This document shows positions 14,619-24,390 of a stretch of 64,000 bases of DNA, one piece after another (the stretch's first letter is position 1; the number at the start of each line of letters is the position of its first letter). The position numbers and the translations under genes were made by a program. The stretch is from contig JAGUYK010000046.1 in the NCBI GenBank assembly GCA_020061355.1, forward strand, positions 97,213 through 161,212, in the 5' to 3' direction. This DNA is from Ignavibacteriales bacterium (GTDB lineage Bacteria > Bacteroidota > Ignavibacteria > Ignavibacteriales > Melioribacteraceae). A model generated the notes under the pieces. The model was not told the origin of the DNA and ran no database searches. It saw only the letters and a program-made list of their open reading frames with translations.

Positions 14619-16727
14619 TTACAATTTCGGTTCGATGTCCATATTATAAAACATGAATGACCATAAATCGGCACTTAATTCAATTGATTTAGAAGTGCTG
14701 GTGCCGGCACCATGTCCAACTTTTGTTTCTATTCGAATTAAAGTTGGATAAGTTCCTTCATTCATTTCTTGAAGTGTAGCAGCATACTTAAAAGAATGTG
14801 CTGGAACGACCCTGTCATCGTGATCTGCTGTTGTTATAAGTGTTGCAGGATATTTGATGCCTTTCTTTATATTATGAAGAGGCGAGTAAGCATATAAAAA
14901 ATTAAAATGATCCGGATTGTCGCTTGTACCATATTCAGGTACCCATGCCCATCCGATTGTGAATTTATGGAACCGAAGCATATCCATAACACCAACCTGA
15001 GGGAATGCAACTTTATAAAGATCAGGTCGTTGGTTTATTACTGCGCCAACCAGCAGTCCGCCATTAGATCCGCCTTGAATTGCCAACTTTTCCGGTGATG
15101 TGTAATTATTCTGAATAAGCCATTCTGCTGCAGAAATAAAATCGTCGAAAACATTTTGTTTCTTTTCGAGCATACCGGCTTTATGCCAATCTTCTCCATA
15201 TTCACTTCCACCACGCAGGCAAGCCATTGCATAAATAACCCCATTTTCTAAAAGCGGAATTCGAGCTACTGAAAAACCTGGCTGCATTGAAATGTTAAAT
15301 CCGCCGTATGCATATAATAACGTTGGATTACTTCCGTCTAATTTCAAACCTTTTTTATGTACGATGAAAAGAGGTACCTTTGTGCCATCTTTACTCTCGT
15401 AAAAAATTTGTTTGGTTTCATAATCAGTCATCTCAAATTTAACGTCAGCTTTTCTAAACAATTCCGATTTATTATTCTTTACATCATACTTATAAATTGT
15501 TGGGGGATATGTGAATGATGTAAATGTATAGAAAGTTTCTGTATCTTCTTTCTTGCCGCCGAATCCTCCGGCAGATCCCAAAGTTGGTAATTGAACATCA
15601 TACAAGTATTTTCCTTCCATATTGAAAACAGAAATTTTACTGGTAGCGTCCTTTAAATAAGTAACAATTAATTTTTCACCTATAATAGAAACCCCCTGAA
15701 TTACATCTTTACTTTCCGGAATAACTACATTCCAATTTTCTTTTGAAGGATTTTTAGGATCAACAAGAACGATTTTTCTATTCGGAGCGTCAAGGTTGGT
15801 CTGAATTAAGAATTTATCATTCAGATTATCCACAATACTATATTGGGCATCAAATTTATTGAAGAGCCATTTAATTTCACTATTATTTCTCAAATCCTTG
15901 AACATGATGCCATTATAAGATGAAGATCCTTGCGATACATTTATTATCAAATAGCTTTCGTCATCTGTAACACCTGCTCCAAATAATCTTTTAGGATTCT
16001 CTTTATCCTCCCAAATCAAAATATCATTTTCTTGAGCTGTACCTATTTTATGATAATATAGTTTTTGAAATTCGTTAGATTGTTTTAATTCGTCTCCCGG
16101 TTTTGGGTCTGCATACCTGCCGTAATAAAAACCATCTTCATACCATGCCATACCGCTGAATTTTGACCACTTGATATGATCCTCAAGAAGCCCATTTGAA
16201 TAAGCATCCATTACAAAAATTTCTCTCCAGTCCGAACCGCCTTTAGAAATCATATAGGAAACATATTTGTAATCTTTAGAGAAACTCAGACCGGCAAGAC
16301 TCACAGATCCATCATTCGAAAATTTATTTGGGTCAAGAAAAACTACCGGTTCACCATCCAGCTCCTTCTGGATGTAATAAACATTTTGCTCCTGCAATCC
16401 GTCGTTCTTAGAGAAAATATAACGGTCTCCAATTTTTGAAGGTGCAGAATATTTTTCATAATTCCATAATTCTGTCAATCTGTTTTTAATTTTTTCGCGG
16501 TATGGAATTTTATCGAGGTAATTGAATGTGATCTTGTTTTGTGTTTCAACCCAATTGTGAGTTTCTTCCGAATTGTTATCCTCTAACCATCTATAAGGAT
16601 CTGCTACGATGGTTCCATGATAATCATCTGTGTGGGTTATCTTTTTGGTTTCGGGGTAATTAATTAATTGAGCAGAAAGTGTTGAAGTAAAAACAAATAG
16701 TAAGAAATACTTTAGAGTATTTTTCAT
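14619..16727 (-). CDS. Prolyl oligopeptidase (S9A family), secreted
   Basis: This 702-aa serine peptidase cleaves after proline in short peptides. An N-terminal signal peptide (1-19) indicates export to the periplasm or outside. The N-terminal DPYRWLED motif and a seven-bladed propeller region (about 80-420) precede the alpha/beta-hydrolase domain. That domain carries GGSNGG with nucleophile Ser near residue 555, an Asp near 640 in DHDDRVVP, and a His near 670 in KVGHGAG. Length is typical of the family. It is transcribed divergently from galT across a 105-bp gap. Confidence 0.95.
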   Translation of the reverse strand: MKNTLKYFLLFVFTSTLSAQLINYPETKKITHTDDYHGTIVADPYRWLEDNNSEETHNWVETQNKITFNYLDKIPYREKIKNRLTELWNYEKYSAPSKIGDRYIFSKNDGLQEQNVYYIQKELDGEPVVFLDPNKFSNDGSVSLAGLSFSKDYKYVSYMISKGGSDWREIFVMDAYSNGLLEDHIKWSKFSGMAWYEDGFYYGRYADPKPGDELKQSNEFQKLYYHKIGTAQENDILIWEDKENPKRLFGAGVTDDESYLIINVSQGSSSYNGIMFKDLRNNSEIKWLFNKFDAQYSIVDNLNDKFLIQTNLDAPNRKIVLVDPKNPSKENWNVVIPESKDVIQGVSIIGEKLIVTYLKDATSKISVFNMEGKYLYDVQLPTLGSAGGFGGKKEDTETFYTFTSFTYPPTIYKYDVKNNKSELFRKADVKFEMTDYETKQIFYESKDGTKVPLFIVHKKGLKLDGSNPTLLYAYGGFNISMQPGFSVARIPLLENGVIYAMACLRGGSEYGEDWHKAGMLEKKQNVFDDFISAAEWLIQNNYTSPEKLAIQGGSNGGLLVGAVINQRPDLYKVAFPQVGVMDMLRFHKFTIGWAWVPEYGTSDNPDHFNFLYAYSPLHNIKKGIKYPATLITTADHDDRVVPAHSFKYAATLQEMNEGTYPTLIRIETKVGHGAGTSTSKSIELSADLWSFMFYNMDIEPKL

Positions 16728-16832
16728 CTTAGCCCCTATATTAGTTTTGTTGATTAAATATGATTCTATATTTTAAAATAGAATAGTTTTTGAAATAAAT
16801 CCAAAAAGAATAAGAAAAATCAAAGTGATAAA

Positions 16833-17876
16833 ATGGCAGAATTAAACAAGTATCCTCATAAGAGGAAAAATATTCTTAACGGTGAATGGGTTTTAGTATC
16901 ACCGCACCGCACTCAGAGACCCTGGCAGGGTAAAATTGAATCATCAACCTCAAAGCCCACATCAAAATATGAACCGGGATGTTATTTGTGTCCCGGCAAT
17001 GAAAGGGCGGGAGGAGTTATAAATCCCCATTATAATTCAACATTTGTTTTCAATAATGACTTTAGTGCACTCTTGCCTAATTCCGATAATAATGAAATTA
17101 ATGAATATGATTTATTGATTGCAGAAGCCGAACCTGGAATTTGCCGTGTCGTCTGTTTCTCACCCGACCATAGCTTATCAATTGCTGAATTTGAAATAGA
17201 AACAATTACAGAAGTTATCGATACATGGATCATAGAATTTGAGAAACTTGGTAAACAGGACAAGATTAATTATATAACAATTTTTGAAAATAAAGGTGAG
17301 CTAATGGGATGTAGTAATCCTCATCCTCATGGTCAAATTTGGGCGCAATATTCAATCCCTAACGAAGCTTTCAAAGAAACAGAACAGCAGAGAAAGTATC
17401 TTGAAGAAAAAAAATATTGCCTACTTTGCGATTATTTAATTCATGAAAAAAAGAAACAGGAGAGAATTGTTTTTGAAAATGAAAGTTTTGTAGTTATGAT
17501 TCCATTCTGGGCGATTTGGCCGTTCGAAACAATTATAATTCCCAAAAGACATGGTCAAAACATTTTAATGTTAGATTCTTCCGAAAAAAGATTATTCGCT
17601 GAAGCATTAAAAGAAATAACTGTTCGTTATGATAATCTTTTCCAGACTTCATTTCCTTATTCGATGGGTTTTCATCAATCACCTACAGACGGAAAAGATT
17701 ATAAAGAGTGGCACTGGCATGTTCATTTTTATCCTCCATTACTCAGATCTGTTACTGTAAAGAAATTTATGGTTGGTTATGAAATGCTTGCACAACCGCA
17801 AAGGGATTTAACTCCGGAGATAGCAGCGGAAATGCTAAAAAAACAATCAGATATTCACTTTTATAGACAAAAATAA
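16833..17876 (+). CDS. galT: Galactose-1-phosphate uridylyltransferase
   Basis: The 347-aa enzyme transfers UMP between UDP-glucose and galactose-1-phosphate in the Leloir pathway. A CYLCPGNER metal-binding motif lies near residue 52. The catalytic NPHPHGQIW motif (about 161-170) carries the nucleophilic His, and the C-terminal EWHWHVHFYPP stretch is conserved. Length is normal. No galK or galE lies nearby, so the pathway genes are dispersed. Confidence 0.93.
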   Translation: MAELNKYPHKRKNILNGEWVLVSPHRTQRPWQGKIESSTSKPTSKYEPGCYLCPGNERAGGVINPHYNSTFVFNNDFSALLPNSDNNEINEYDLLIAEAEPGICRVVCFSPDHSLSIAEFEIETITEVIDTWIIEFEKLGKQDKINYITIFENKGELMGCSNPHPHGQIWAQYSIPNEAFKETEQQRKYLEEKKYCLLCDYLIHEKKKQERIVFENESFVVMIPFWAIWPFETIIIPKRHGQNILMLDSSEKRLFAEALKEITVRYDNLFQTSFPYSMGFHQSPTDGKDYKEWHWHVHFYPPLLRSVTVKKFMVGYEMLAQPQRDLTPEIAAEMLKKQSDIHFYRQK

Positions 17877-18078
17877 AATTATTTTCACTTTTAAAAAGAT
17901 CGGGCTAAAGTAAGAATAACAATCCTAATTTGTTTGTTTAAGAGGGCAATACTGTCTATTTTTCGTGTGCATTTTAATAGGACTTGGATTGTAAACGAGC
18001 CATAGATTAACAAAAGGGAAGTTGATCTGATTGGTTCTCCAGGTTGATTATTTAACATAATTCAGTCCGAGGTTAACA

Positions 18079-19365
18079 ATGGCAAGTAAAGAATTTAATC
18101 CCTATGAAATGGCGCAAGCCCAATTTGACAAAGTTGCAGAGATTTTAAATCTGGAAGAAGCAACACGTGAACTCTTAAGAAATCCATTACGTGAATATCA
18201 TTTTAGTGTTCCGGTAAAAATGGATGATGGAACAACAAAAGTATTTAGAGGATTCAGGGTTCAGCATAATGATGCCCGCGGTCCTTGTAAAGGCGGAATC
18301 CGTTTTCACCCTCATGAAACTATCGATACTGTTAGAGCACTCGCCATGTGGATGACATGGAAATGTGCAGTTGTAAATATTCCATTAGGTGGTGGTAAAG
18401 GCGGAGTCATTTGCGATCCGCATCATTTAAGTATGCAGGAACAAGAACATATTTGTCGTGGTTATGTTCGCCAGATGGCAAAAAATGTCGGTCCTATAAA
18501 TGACGTTCCCGCACCTGATGTTATGACAAATGCCCAGCACATGTTGTGGATGCTTGATGAATTCGAGACTATTCAAGGTGCTAAATATCCGGGATTTATT
18601 ACAGGAAAACCGGTCGGCATGGGCGGTTCGCTAGGAAGAACTGAAGCAACAGGATATGGTGTCATTTTCACTGTACGCGAAGCTCTAAAAGAATTAGGAA
18701 TTAGACCTGAAGACACAACTGCCGCAGTTCAGGGATTTGGTAATGTTGCTCAATATGCAATAGAACTTTTTCATAAATTAGGTGGAAAAGTAATTTGTGT
18801 TTCCAGCTGGGATCAAGCAGATCAGTGTTCATATACTTTTAGAAGAAAAACCGGAATTGATTTAAAGGAATTACTTAAGATAACCGATAAGTTTGGTGGT
18901 GTTGATAAAGCTAAAGCAAAAGAACTTGGTTATGAAGTACTGGAAGGTGAAGCATGGATTGAACAGGATGTTGATATTCTGTTACCATGTGCAATGGAAA
19001 ATCAGGTTAGAGGCGATAACGTAAATAAAATTGCTAAAAGAGTTAAAATTATTGCTGAAGGTGCAAATGGACCTACTACACCTGAAGCAGATATAGTAAT
19101 TCAGGAAAGAGGAATTTTTGTTATTCCCGATTTCCTTGCTAATGCCGGCGGAGTGACTTGCAGTTATTTTGAACAGGTTCAGTGTAATATGAATTACTAT
19201 TGGGAAAGAGATGAAGTCCTTGGTAAACTTGATGTGAAAATGACCTCAGCTTATTTAGCTGTAAGTGAATTAGCAAAGAAAAAAAATCTTTATATGCGCG
19301 ATGCTGCGTATGTTATTTCAGTTAGTCGTGTTGCTCAAGCATGTAAAGACAGAGGATGGGTATAG
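18079..19365 (+). CDS. gdhA: Glutamate dehydrogenase (NAD(P)+)
   Basis: The 428-aa cytosolic enzyme interconverts glutamate with 2-oxoglutarate and ammonia. Conserved features include RGPCKGGIRFHP (substrate-binding region), PLGGGKGGV with the catalytic Lys, PAPDVMTN, the Rossmann signature GFGNVAQYA, and AEGANGPTTPEAD. Length fits the hexameric type. It is monocistronic, with a terminator immediately downstream at 19411. Confidence 0.95.
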   Translation: MASKEFNPYEMAQAQFDKVAEILNLEEATRELLRNPLREYHFSVPVKMDDGTTKVFRGFRVQHNDARGPCKGGIRFHPHETIDTVRALAMWMTWKCAVVNIPLGGGKGGVICDPHHLSMQEQEHICRGYVRQMAKNVGPINDVPAPDVMTNAQHMLWMLDEFETIQGAKYPGFITGKPVGMGGSLGRTEATGYGVIFTVREALKELGIRPEDTTAAVQGFGNVAQYAIELFHKLGGKVICVSSWDQADQCSYTFRRKTGIDLKELLKITDKFGGVDKAKAKELGYEVLEGEAWIEQDVDILLPCAMENQVRGDNVNKIAKRVKIIAEGANGPTTPEADIVIQERGIFVIPDFLANAGGVTCSYFEQVQCNMNYYWERDEVLGKLDVKMTSAYLAVSELAKKKNLYMRDAAYVISVSRVAQACKDRGWV

Positions 19366-19410
19366 GATAAATTCGATTCTTTGAAAATAAGATCAGTTCT
19401 TTTATTTTGC

Positions 19411-19447
19411 AACCGGAAGTTGAATTATCCAATTTCCGGTTTTTTAT
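19411..19447 (+). terminator. Rho-independent terminator after gdhA
   Basis: AACCGGAA (19411-19418) pairs with TTCCGGTT (19434-19441) across a 15-nt loop, followed by a run of six to seven T. It separates gdhA from the next gene, whose start is at 19463. Confidence 0.8.
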
Positions 19448-19462
19448 TTATAAGAGGAATCA

Positions 19463-21208
19463 TTGACAGGCGAGAATAAAAATAATTTCTTACCAAGATT
19501 CAGTAGAGACTTTTTTGAATCATCTGAAAACTTTTCATGGATTGGAGATGGTTCGTTTGGTGGAAAAGCAAGCGGTTTAGCATTCATCAATGAAATTATT
19601 CGTAATAATATTAAGCAAGAGGAATTCCCGAATGCAATTGTAAGTATTCCCAAAATGGTTGTTCTAAGAACATCTGTCTTCAATTCATTTATTGAACGCA
19701 ACAATCTTTACGAATTTGCAATTAATGAAGAATCTGATTACCGTATAATAAATGAATTTCTGAAAGCTGATCTTCCCGTTGAAATACTTGGAGATCTGCG
19801 AACCTTAATCGAAAAAGTACATGTTCCGCTGGCTATCCGTTCTTCCAGCATGCTTGAAGATGCTAAGTATGAACCCTTTGCGGGTATTTATGCTACCAAA
19901 ATGATTCCCAACAATCAACCAAGCACAGATATACGCTTTAATAAATTGACTGAAGCAATTAAATTCGTATTGGCATCAACTTTCTTTAAAGCATCTAAAG
20001 ATTATTTTAAAGTATCGACTCACTCTGTTGAAGAAGAAAAGATGGCCGTAATTATTCAGGAAGTTGTCGGGCAGAATCATAATCTCAAATACTACCCGAA
20101 TTTTTCAGGTGTTGCAAGATCATTTAATTTTTATCCTTCCGGAAAATCTAAGCCGGAACAAGGAGTTGTTAACCTTGCACTTGGATTAGGTAAAACCATT
20201 GTTGATGGCGGTATCGTATGGAGTTATTGCCCGGCATACCCAAAATCACCACCTCCATTTGGTGATCCGAAAGATATGTTAAATACAACCCAGACTACTT
20301 TCTGGGTTGTTAATATGAATCCGATAATTGATTATGATCCAACAAAAGAGACAGAATTTCTAACACTTCATGATCTAATTGAAGCCGATTACGATAATGT
20401 TTTAACACATATAGCTTCAACATTTGATCAGCGTTCAAATAAAATTGTAATGGGAGTAGGAGCCGATGGACCAAGGGTAATTAATTTTATGCCGATGTTA
20501 TCGATGAATGAATTTGGATTTAACGACCTGATAAAAAAAATATTAAAAGTCTCTTGTGATGCAATGCAGAATCCGATCGAACTTGAATTTGCAGCAACAT
20601 TCAATAAAGAAACTGAAAAGCTACAATTTGGATTTTTACAGGTAAGACCAATGGTTGTATCTGCAGAAGAAGTTGATGTTGATGTGACAGAATTGGCTGG
20701 GGAAAATGTTCTTGTTGCTTCTGATAGAGTAATGGGGAATGGAATAATCAAAAATATTTACGATGTTGTCTTTGTTATTCCGGATAAGTTCGATAAAAAA
20801 AATACACAACAGATTGCTCAGGAAATTGATTCAATTAACAAAATACTTGTTAAAGAAAACCGTCCATACCTTTTAATTGGATTTGGACGTTGGGGGAGCT
20901 CAGATCCCTGGTTAGGAATCCCTATCGATTGGGGTCAAATTGCTGGTGCAAAGGTTATTGTTGAATCTACATTATTCGGTATTAATGTCGAGTTTAGTCA
21001 GGGTTCCCATTTTTTCCATAATTTGTCAAGTTTTAACGTTAGTTATTTTTCTATAAATTATGATGGTAAGTATGCAATTGATTGGGATTGGCTTAATAAT
21101 AACAAGACAGTTAATGAGACTGAATTTGTAAAACATGTAAAATTAAATAACCCTCTTAAAATAAAAGTTGACGGAAGAACCGGAATCGGAGTAATATTAA
21201 AATGCTAA
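19463..21208 (+). CDS. PEP synthase-like ATP-grasp protein lacking the phosphohistidine domain
   Basis: This 581-aa protein starts at TTG 19463 with AGAGGAAT upstream. Residues about 25-400 match the pyruvate-phosphate-dikinase/PEP-synthase N-terminal ATP-binding domain (FGGKASGLAF, IRSSSMLEDAKYEPFAG, VGADGPRV, FGFLQVRPM). The usual phosphohistidine swivel and PEP-binding barrel are absent. In their place is a C-terminal module with FGRWGSSDPWLGIP and SQGSHFFHNL, shared with the genes at 2 and 21202. It overlaps the next gene by 7 bp, so the two are probably one operon and may act together. Substrate and phospho-acceptor are unknown. Confidence 0.85.
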   Translation: MTGENKNNFLPRFSRDFFESSENFSWIGDGSFGGKASGLAFINEIIRNNIKQEEFPNAIVSIPKMVVLRTSVFNSFIERNNLYEFAINEESDYRIINEFLKADLPVEILGDLRTLIEKVHVPLAIRSSSMLEDAKYEPFAGIYATKMIPNNQPSTDIRFNKLTEAIKFVLASTFFKASKDYFKVSTHSVEEEKMAVIIQEVVGQNHNLKYYPNFSGVARSFNFYPSGKSKPEQGVVNLALGLGKTIVDGGIVWSYCPAYPKSPPPFGDPKDMLNTTQTTFWVVNMNPIIDYDPTKETEFLTLHDLIEADYDNVLTHIASTFDQRSNKIVMGVGADGPRVINFMPMLSMNEFGFNDLIKKILKVSCDAMQNPIELEFAATFNKETEKLQFGFLQVRPMVVSAEEVDVDVTELAGENVLVASDRVMGNGIIKNIYDVVFVIPDKFDKKNTQQIAQEIDSINKILVKENRPYLLIGFGRWGSSDPWLGIPIDWGQIAGAKVIVESTLFGINVEFSQGSHFFHNLSSFNVSYFSINYDGKYAIDWDWLNNNKTVNETEFVKHVKLNNPLKIKVDGRTGIGVILKC

Positions 21209-24200
21209 AAGAGCAAAAACAAATTGATAATCTCGTAATCGAACTTCAGGAGAGAGCGAAAGAACTTAATTGTCTTTACACAATAGAAGACAGTTTGAAT
21301 CGTTCCGAAATTTCGTTGCGTCAGGCATTCCACACTGTAATAAATGCAATTCCCCCAGCATGGCAATATCCAAATGTTTGCAAAGCAAAATTAATCTATG
21401 GCGATATAGTATATCAAACGAGCGATTTTGAAGAAACAAAGTGGGTCTTAACTTCCGACATTATTGTTCAGGACCAGAGAGTTGGCAGTATCTCAGTTTA
21501 TTACCTGGAAGATATGCCTCAATCAAATATTGGACCTTTCCTGAAGGAAGAGAAGAAACTACTTGACACTATTGCAGAACGTTTAGGTCATTTTATCCTT
21601 CATCAAAAACTAAAAGTTGTTTTTAATGAATTCAAAGCAGCAAGAGAATCAGTTCAAACCAGCTCAAAAGGGGAATGGCGTATTGTTCTTGATATGATTC
21701 GTAAAACTGATCCAAATCTCTTTATCAGTCTTATGAGAAAAACACTTCATCTACTATGCTGGAAAGGAGTTGAAGAAGCTGAAATGTTGATGAAACATAC
21801 AAGTATTGCAAAACGGACTGGCGACGATGACTCAATCTCAGACGAAAATAAACCGCTGAAGGTAAAAAAAATTGTTAATTACGATCAGTATGTTGAAACT
21901 ATTCAAAGGTTAGCTGATGAAAATTTACCCGACGATATTATTCTTAGCAGAATTCAGAAATGGATACAGGAGGATAAATCATCGTCACTTGTTAAAGTTG
22001 TTGAAAGTCAGGACACTTCGTTAACGGAAATTGCAGATGCCATACGCAAGTATTATCACATGGCTCCGGAAAAATTTGAATTGCCTCCTTCAACAATTAA
22101 GGGACTTCGAGTTTCACTTCTAAGAAGATTCTTTACCGAGCAGCTTGACTACATTAGTATCGCAAAAGAATATGTAAAACTAACTGATTTCTACCGTTTA
22201 ATTGATAAAATGATTTTTCCTCCTGGCAGTCACGGTAAACTCGGCGGAAAAAGTGCAGGAATATTTTTGGCTTACCATATTTTACAGCAAGAAGCGGCAC
22301 AAAATGAACTAATTCGTGAAATTAAAACTCCCAAGACATGGTTTATAACTTCAGATGGTGTTCTATACTTCATGCAGTATAATAATTTAGAAGAGGTATT
22401 TGAGCAGAAGTACAAAGAGGTTGATGAGATTAGAATTGAATATCCTCACATTGTCCAGTTATTTAAAAATTCTGAATTCCCTCCCGATATATTAAAAGGA
22501 TTATCTGTCGCCCTGGATGACCTTGGAGAAAATCCTCTTGTAGTAAGAAGCTCTAGTTTACTCGAGGATCAAATGGGCGCAGCATTTTCCGGTAAATATA
22601 AAAGCCTTTTTCTAGCTAACCAGGGATCAAAACCACAACGGCTTTCAGCATTAATGGATGCAATAGCAGAAGTATATGCCTCAACATTTAGCCCCGATCC
22701 CATAGAGTATAGAGCTGAACGTGGACTATTAGATTTTCACGAGGAAATGGGAGTAATGATTCAGGAAGTTGTTGGAGAACGCGTTGGAGATTATTTTCTA
22801 CCAGCATTTGCAGGTGTAGCATTCAGCAATAACGAATTCAGATGGTCGCCACGAATTAAACGTGAAGACGGTTTGGTCCGTATTGTAGCCGGACTTGGTA
22901 CGCGCGCCGTTGACAGACTAAGCGATGATTACCCGGTACTGGTTTCGCCGGGTCAACCGAAGCTTAAGATAAATATTTCACCTGATGAAATGCTTCGCTA
23001 TTCACCTAAGAAGATTGATGTGATAAACTTAAAGACTAACGACTTTGAATCAATTCCGATCTCTTTATTGCTGCATCATTGCGGCAAAAAATATCCATCG
23101 TTCGACAAAGTCTTTTCCGTTATGCAGGGTTCTATGATACGTCAGCCAATGGAATACGACATCGAAGATGAAAACACTGAATACATTGTTACATTTGATG
23201 GTTTAATATCAAAGACAGACTTTTTGAAGAAAGTCGACGCTATCTTAAAAGTACTTCAATTGAAAATGAAAACCCCGGTTGATATTGAATTTGTTAGCCA
23301 TGGTAATGATTTCTATTTGCTTCAGTGCCGGCCGCAAAGCTTTCACGGAGAATCAATTTCAGATACTATACCAAAGGATGTTCCACTTGAAAAAATTATA
23401 TTCACAGCAAACCGGTATATATCGAACGGTAAGGTTCCCGAAATTTCACATATTGTTTATGTCGACCCTCAAAAATATACAGAGCTTAAAGATCGAAATA
23501 AAATGCTTCAGGTTGGTAGAGCCATCGGTAAACTGAATAAACTTCTTCCAAAGAGAAAATTTATTTTAATGGGACCGGGCAGATGGGGGAGTAGAGGTGA
23601 TATTAAGCTTGGTGTAAGTGTAACATATTCTGATATTAATAATACAGCCATTCTAATTGAAATTGCGCGCAAAAAAGGGAATTATGTGCCTGATTTGTCT
23701 TTCGGTACCCATTTTTTCCAGGATCTTGTTGAGGCAAACATCAGGTATTTACCCTTGTATCCTGATGATTCGGGTGTAGTATTCAATGAAAAATTCTTAA
23801 TAGGATCTCATAATATTTTCCCGGAATTAATTTCTGAATATAGTTTTCTGGCAGAAACTATTAAAGTTATCGACGTTGCGAATATGACCGGCGGCAATGT
23901 GTTGAAAGTTTTAGTTAATGCAGAAATTGATCAGGCAATTGGAATGTTATCGCAACCAACATCTGATTCAGTTTTAGAAAGGGAGGTAAGAGCAATAGTT
24001 GAACACCAGTCGAGTGATCACTGGCGATGGAGAATGAAGATGGCTGAAAAAATTGCATCTGAATTGGATGGCGATCGATTCGGTGTTAAAGGATTGTACG
24101 TTTTCGGCAGTACTAAAAACGCTGTATCGGGACCCGGTAGTGATGTCGATTTAATTGTTCATATTGATAAAGAAAATTGCGAAATAAATAAACTTAATAT

Positions 24201-24390
24201 GTGGTTTGAAGGTTGGAGCTTGTGCTTAAGTGAAATGAACTACTTGAGGACAGGTTATAAATCTGAGGGCCTTCTGGATATCCATTTTGTAACAGATGAT
24301 GATATTAAAAATCGCAATAGTTATGCAACTAAGATTGGTGCCATAACTGATGCAGCGAGACCTTTGCGATTGAAAAATAAAATTGCTTAA
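21202..24390 (+). CDS. GAF-like/PEP-synthase-like/nucleotidyltransferase fusion protein
   Basis: This is a 1062-aa multidomain protein. Residues 1-140 resemble a GAF-type sensor domain, opening with a coiled segment (ELQERAKELNCLYTIE). Residues 140-330 are helical and unassigned. Residues about 340-700 form a PPDK_N ATP-grasp domain (GGKSAGIFLA, VRSSSLLEDQMG, LLQCRPQSF). Residues 770-850 carry the GPGRWGSRGDIKLG and FGTHFFQDL module shared with its neighbour. Residues about 925-1060 are a minimal nucleotidyltransferase with FGST and GPGSDVDL. No phosphohistidine domain is present. Fusion of sensor, ATP-grasp and nucleotidyltransferase suggests a regulatory or modifying enzyme. Confidence 0.8.
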   Translation: MLKEQKQIDNLVIELQERAKELNCLYTIEDSLNRSEISLRQAFHTVINAIPPAWQYPNVCKAKLIYGDIVYQTSDFEETKWVLTSDIIVQDQRVGSISVYYLEDMPQSNIGPFLKEEKKLLDTIAERLGHFILHQKLKVVFNEFKAARESVQTSSKGEWRIVLDMIRKTDPNLFISLMRKTLHLLCWKGVEEAEMLMKHTSIAKRTGDDDSISDENKPLKVKKIVNYDQYVETIQRLADENLPDDIILSRIQKWIQEDKSSSLVKVVESQDTSLTEIADAIRKYYHMAPEKFELPPSTIKGLRVSLLRRFFTEQLDYISIAKEYVKLTDFYRLIDKMIFPPGSHGKLGGKSAGIFLAYHILQQEAAQNELIREIKTPKTWFITSDGVLYFMQYNNLEEVFEQKYKEVDEIRIEYPHIVQLFKNSEFPPDILKGLSVALDDLGENPLVVRSSSLLEDQMGAAFSGKYKSLFLANQGSKPQRLSALMDAIAEVYASTFSPDPIEYRAERGLLDFHEEMGVMIQEVVGERVGDYFLPAFAGVAFSNNEFRWSPRIKREDGLVRIVAGLGTRAVDRLSDDYPVLVSPGQPKLKINISPDEMLRYSPKKIDVINLKTNDFESIPISLLLHHCGKKYPSFDKVFSVMQGSMIRQPMEYDIEDENTEYIVTFDGLISKTDFLKKVDAILKVLQLKMKTPVDIEFVSHGNDFYLLQCRPQSFHGESISDTIPKDVPLEKIIFTANRYISNGKVPEISHIVYVDPQKYTELKDRNKMLQVGRAIGKLNKLLPKRKFILMGPGRWGSRGDIKLGVSVTYSDINNTAILIEIARKKGNYVPDLSFGTHFFQDLVEANIRYLPLYPDDSGVVFNEKFLIGSHNIFPELISEYSFLAETIKVIDVANMTGGNVLKVLVNAEIDQAIGMLSQPTSDSVLEREVRAIVEHQSSDHWRWRMKMAEKIASELDGDRFGVKGLYVFGSTKNAVSGPGSDVDLIVHIDKENCEINKLNMWFEGWSLCLSEMNYLRTGYKSEGLLDIHFVTDDDIKNRNSYATKIGAITDAARPLRLKNKIA

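Noticed and set aside
14472-14660. 62-aa plus-strand frame between the lysozyme-like and S9 genes
   Set aside because: It runs antisense to the lysozyme-like gene start and across a terminator; no ribosome-binding site or domain.
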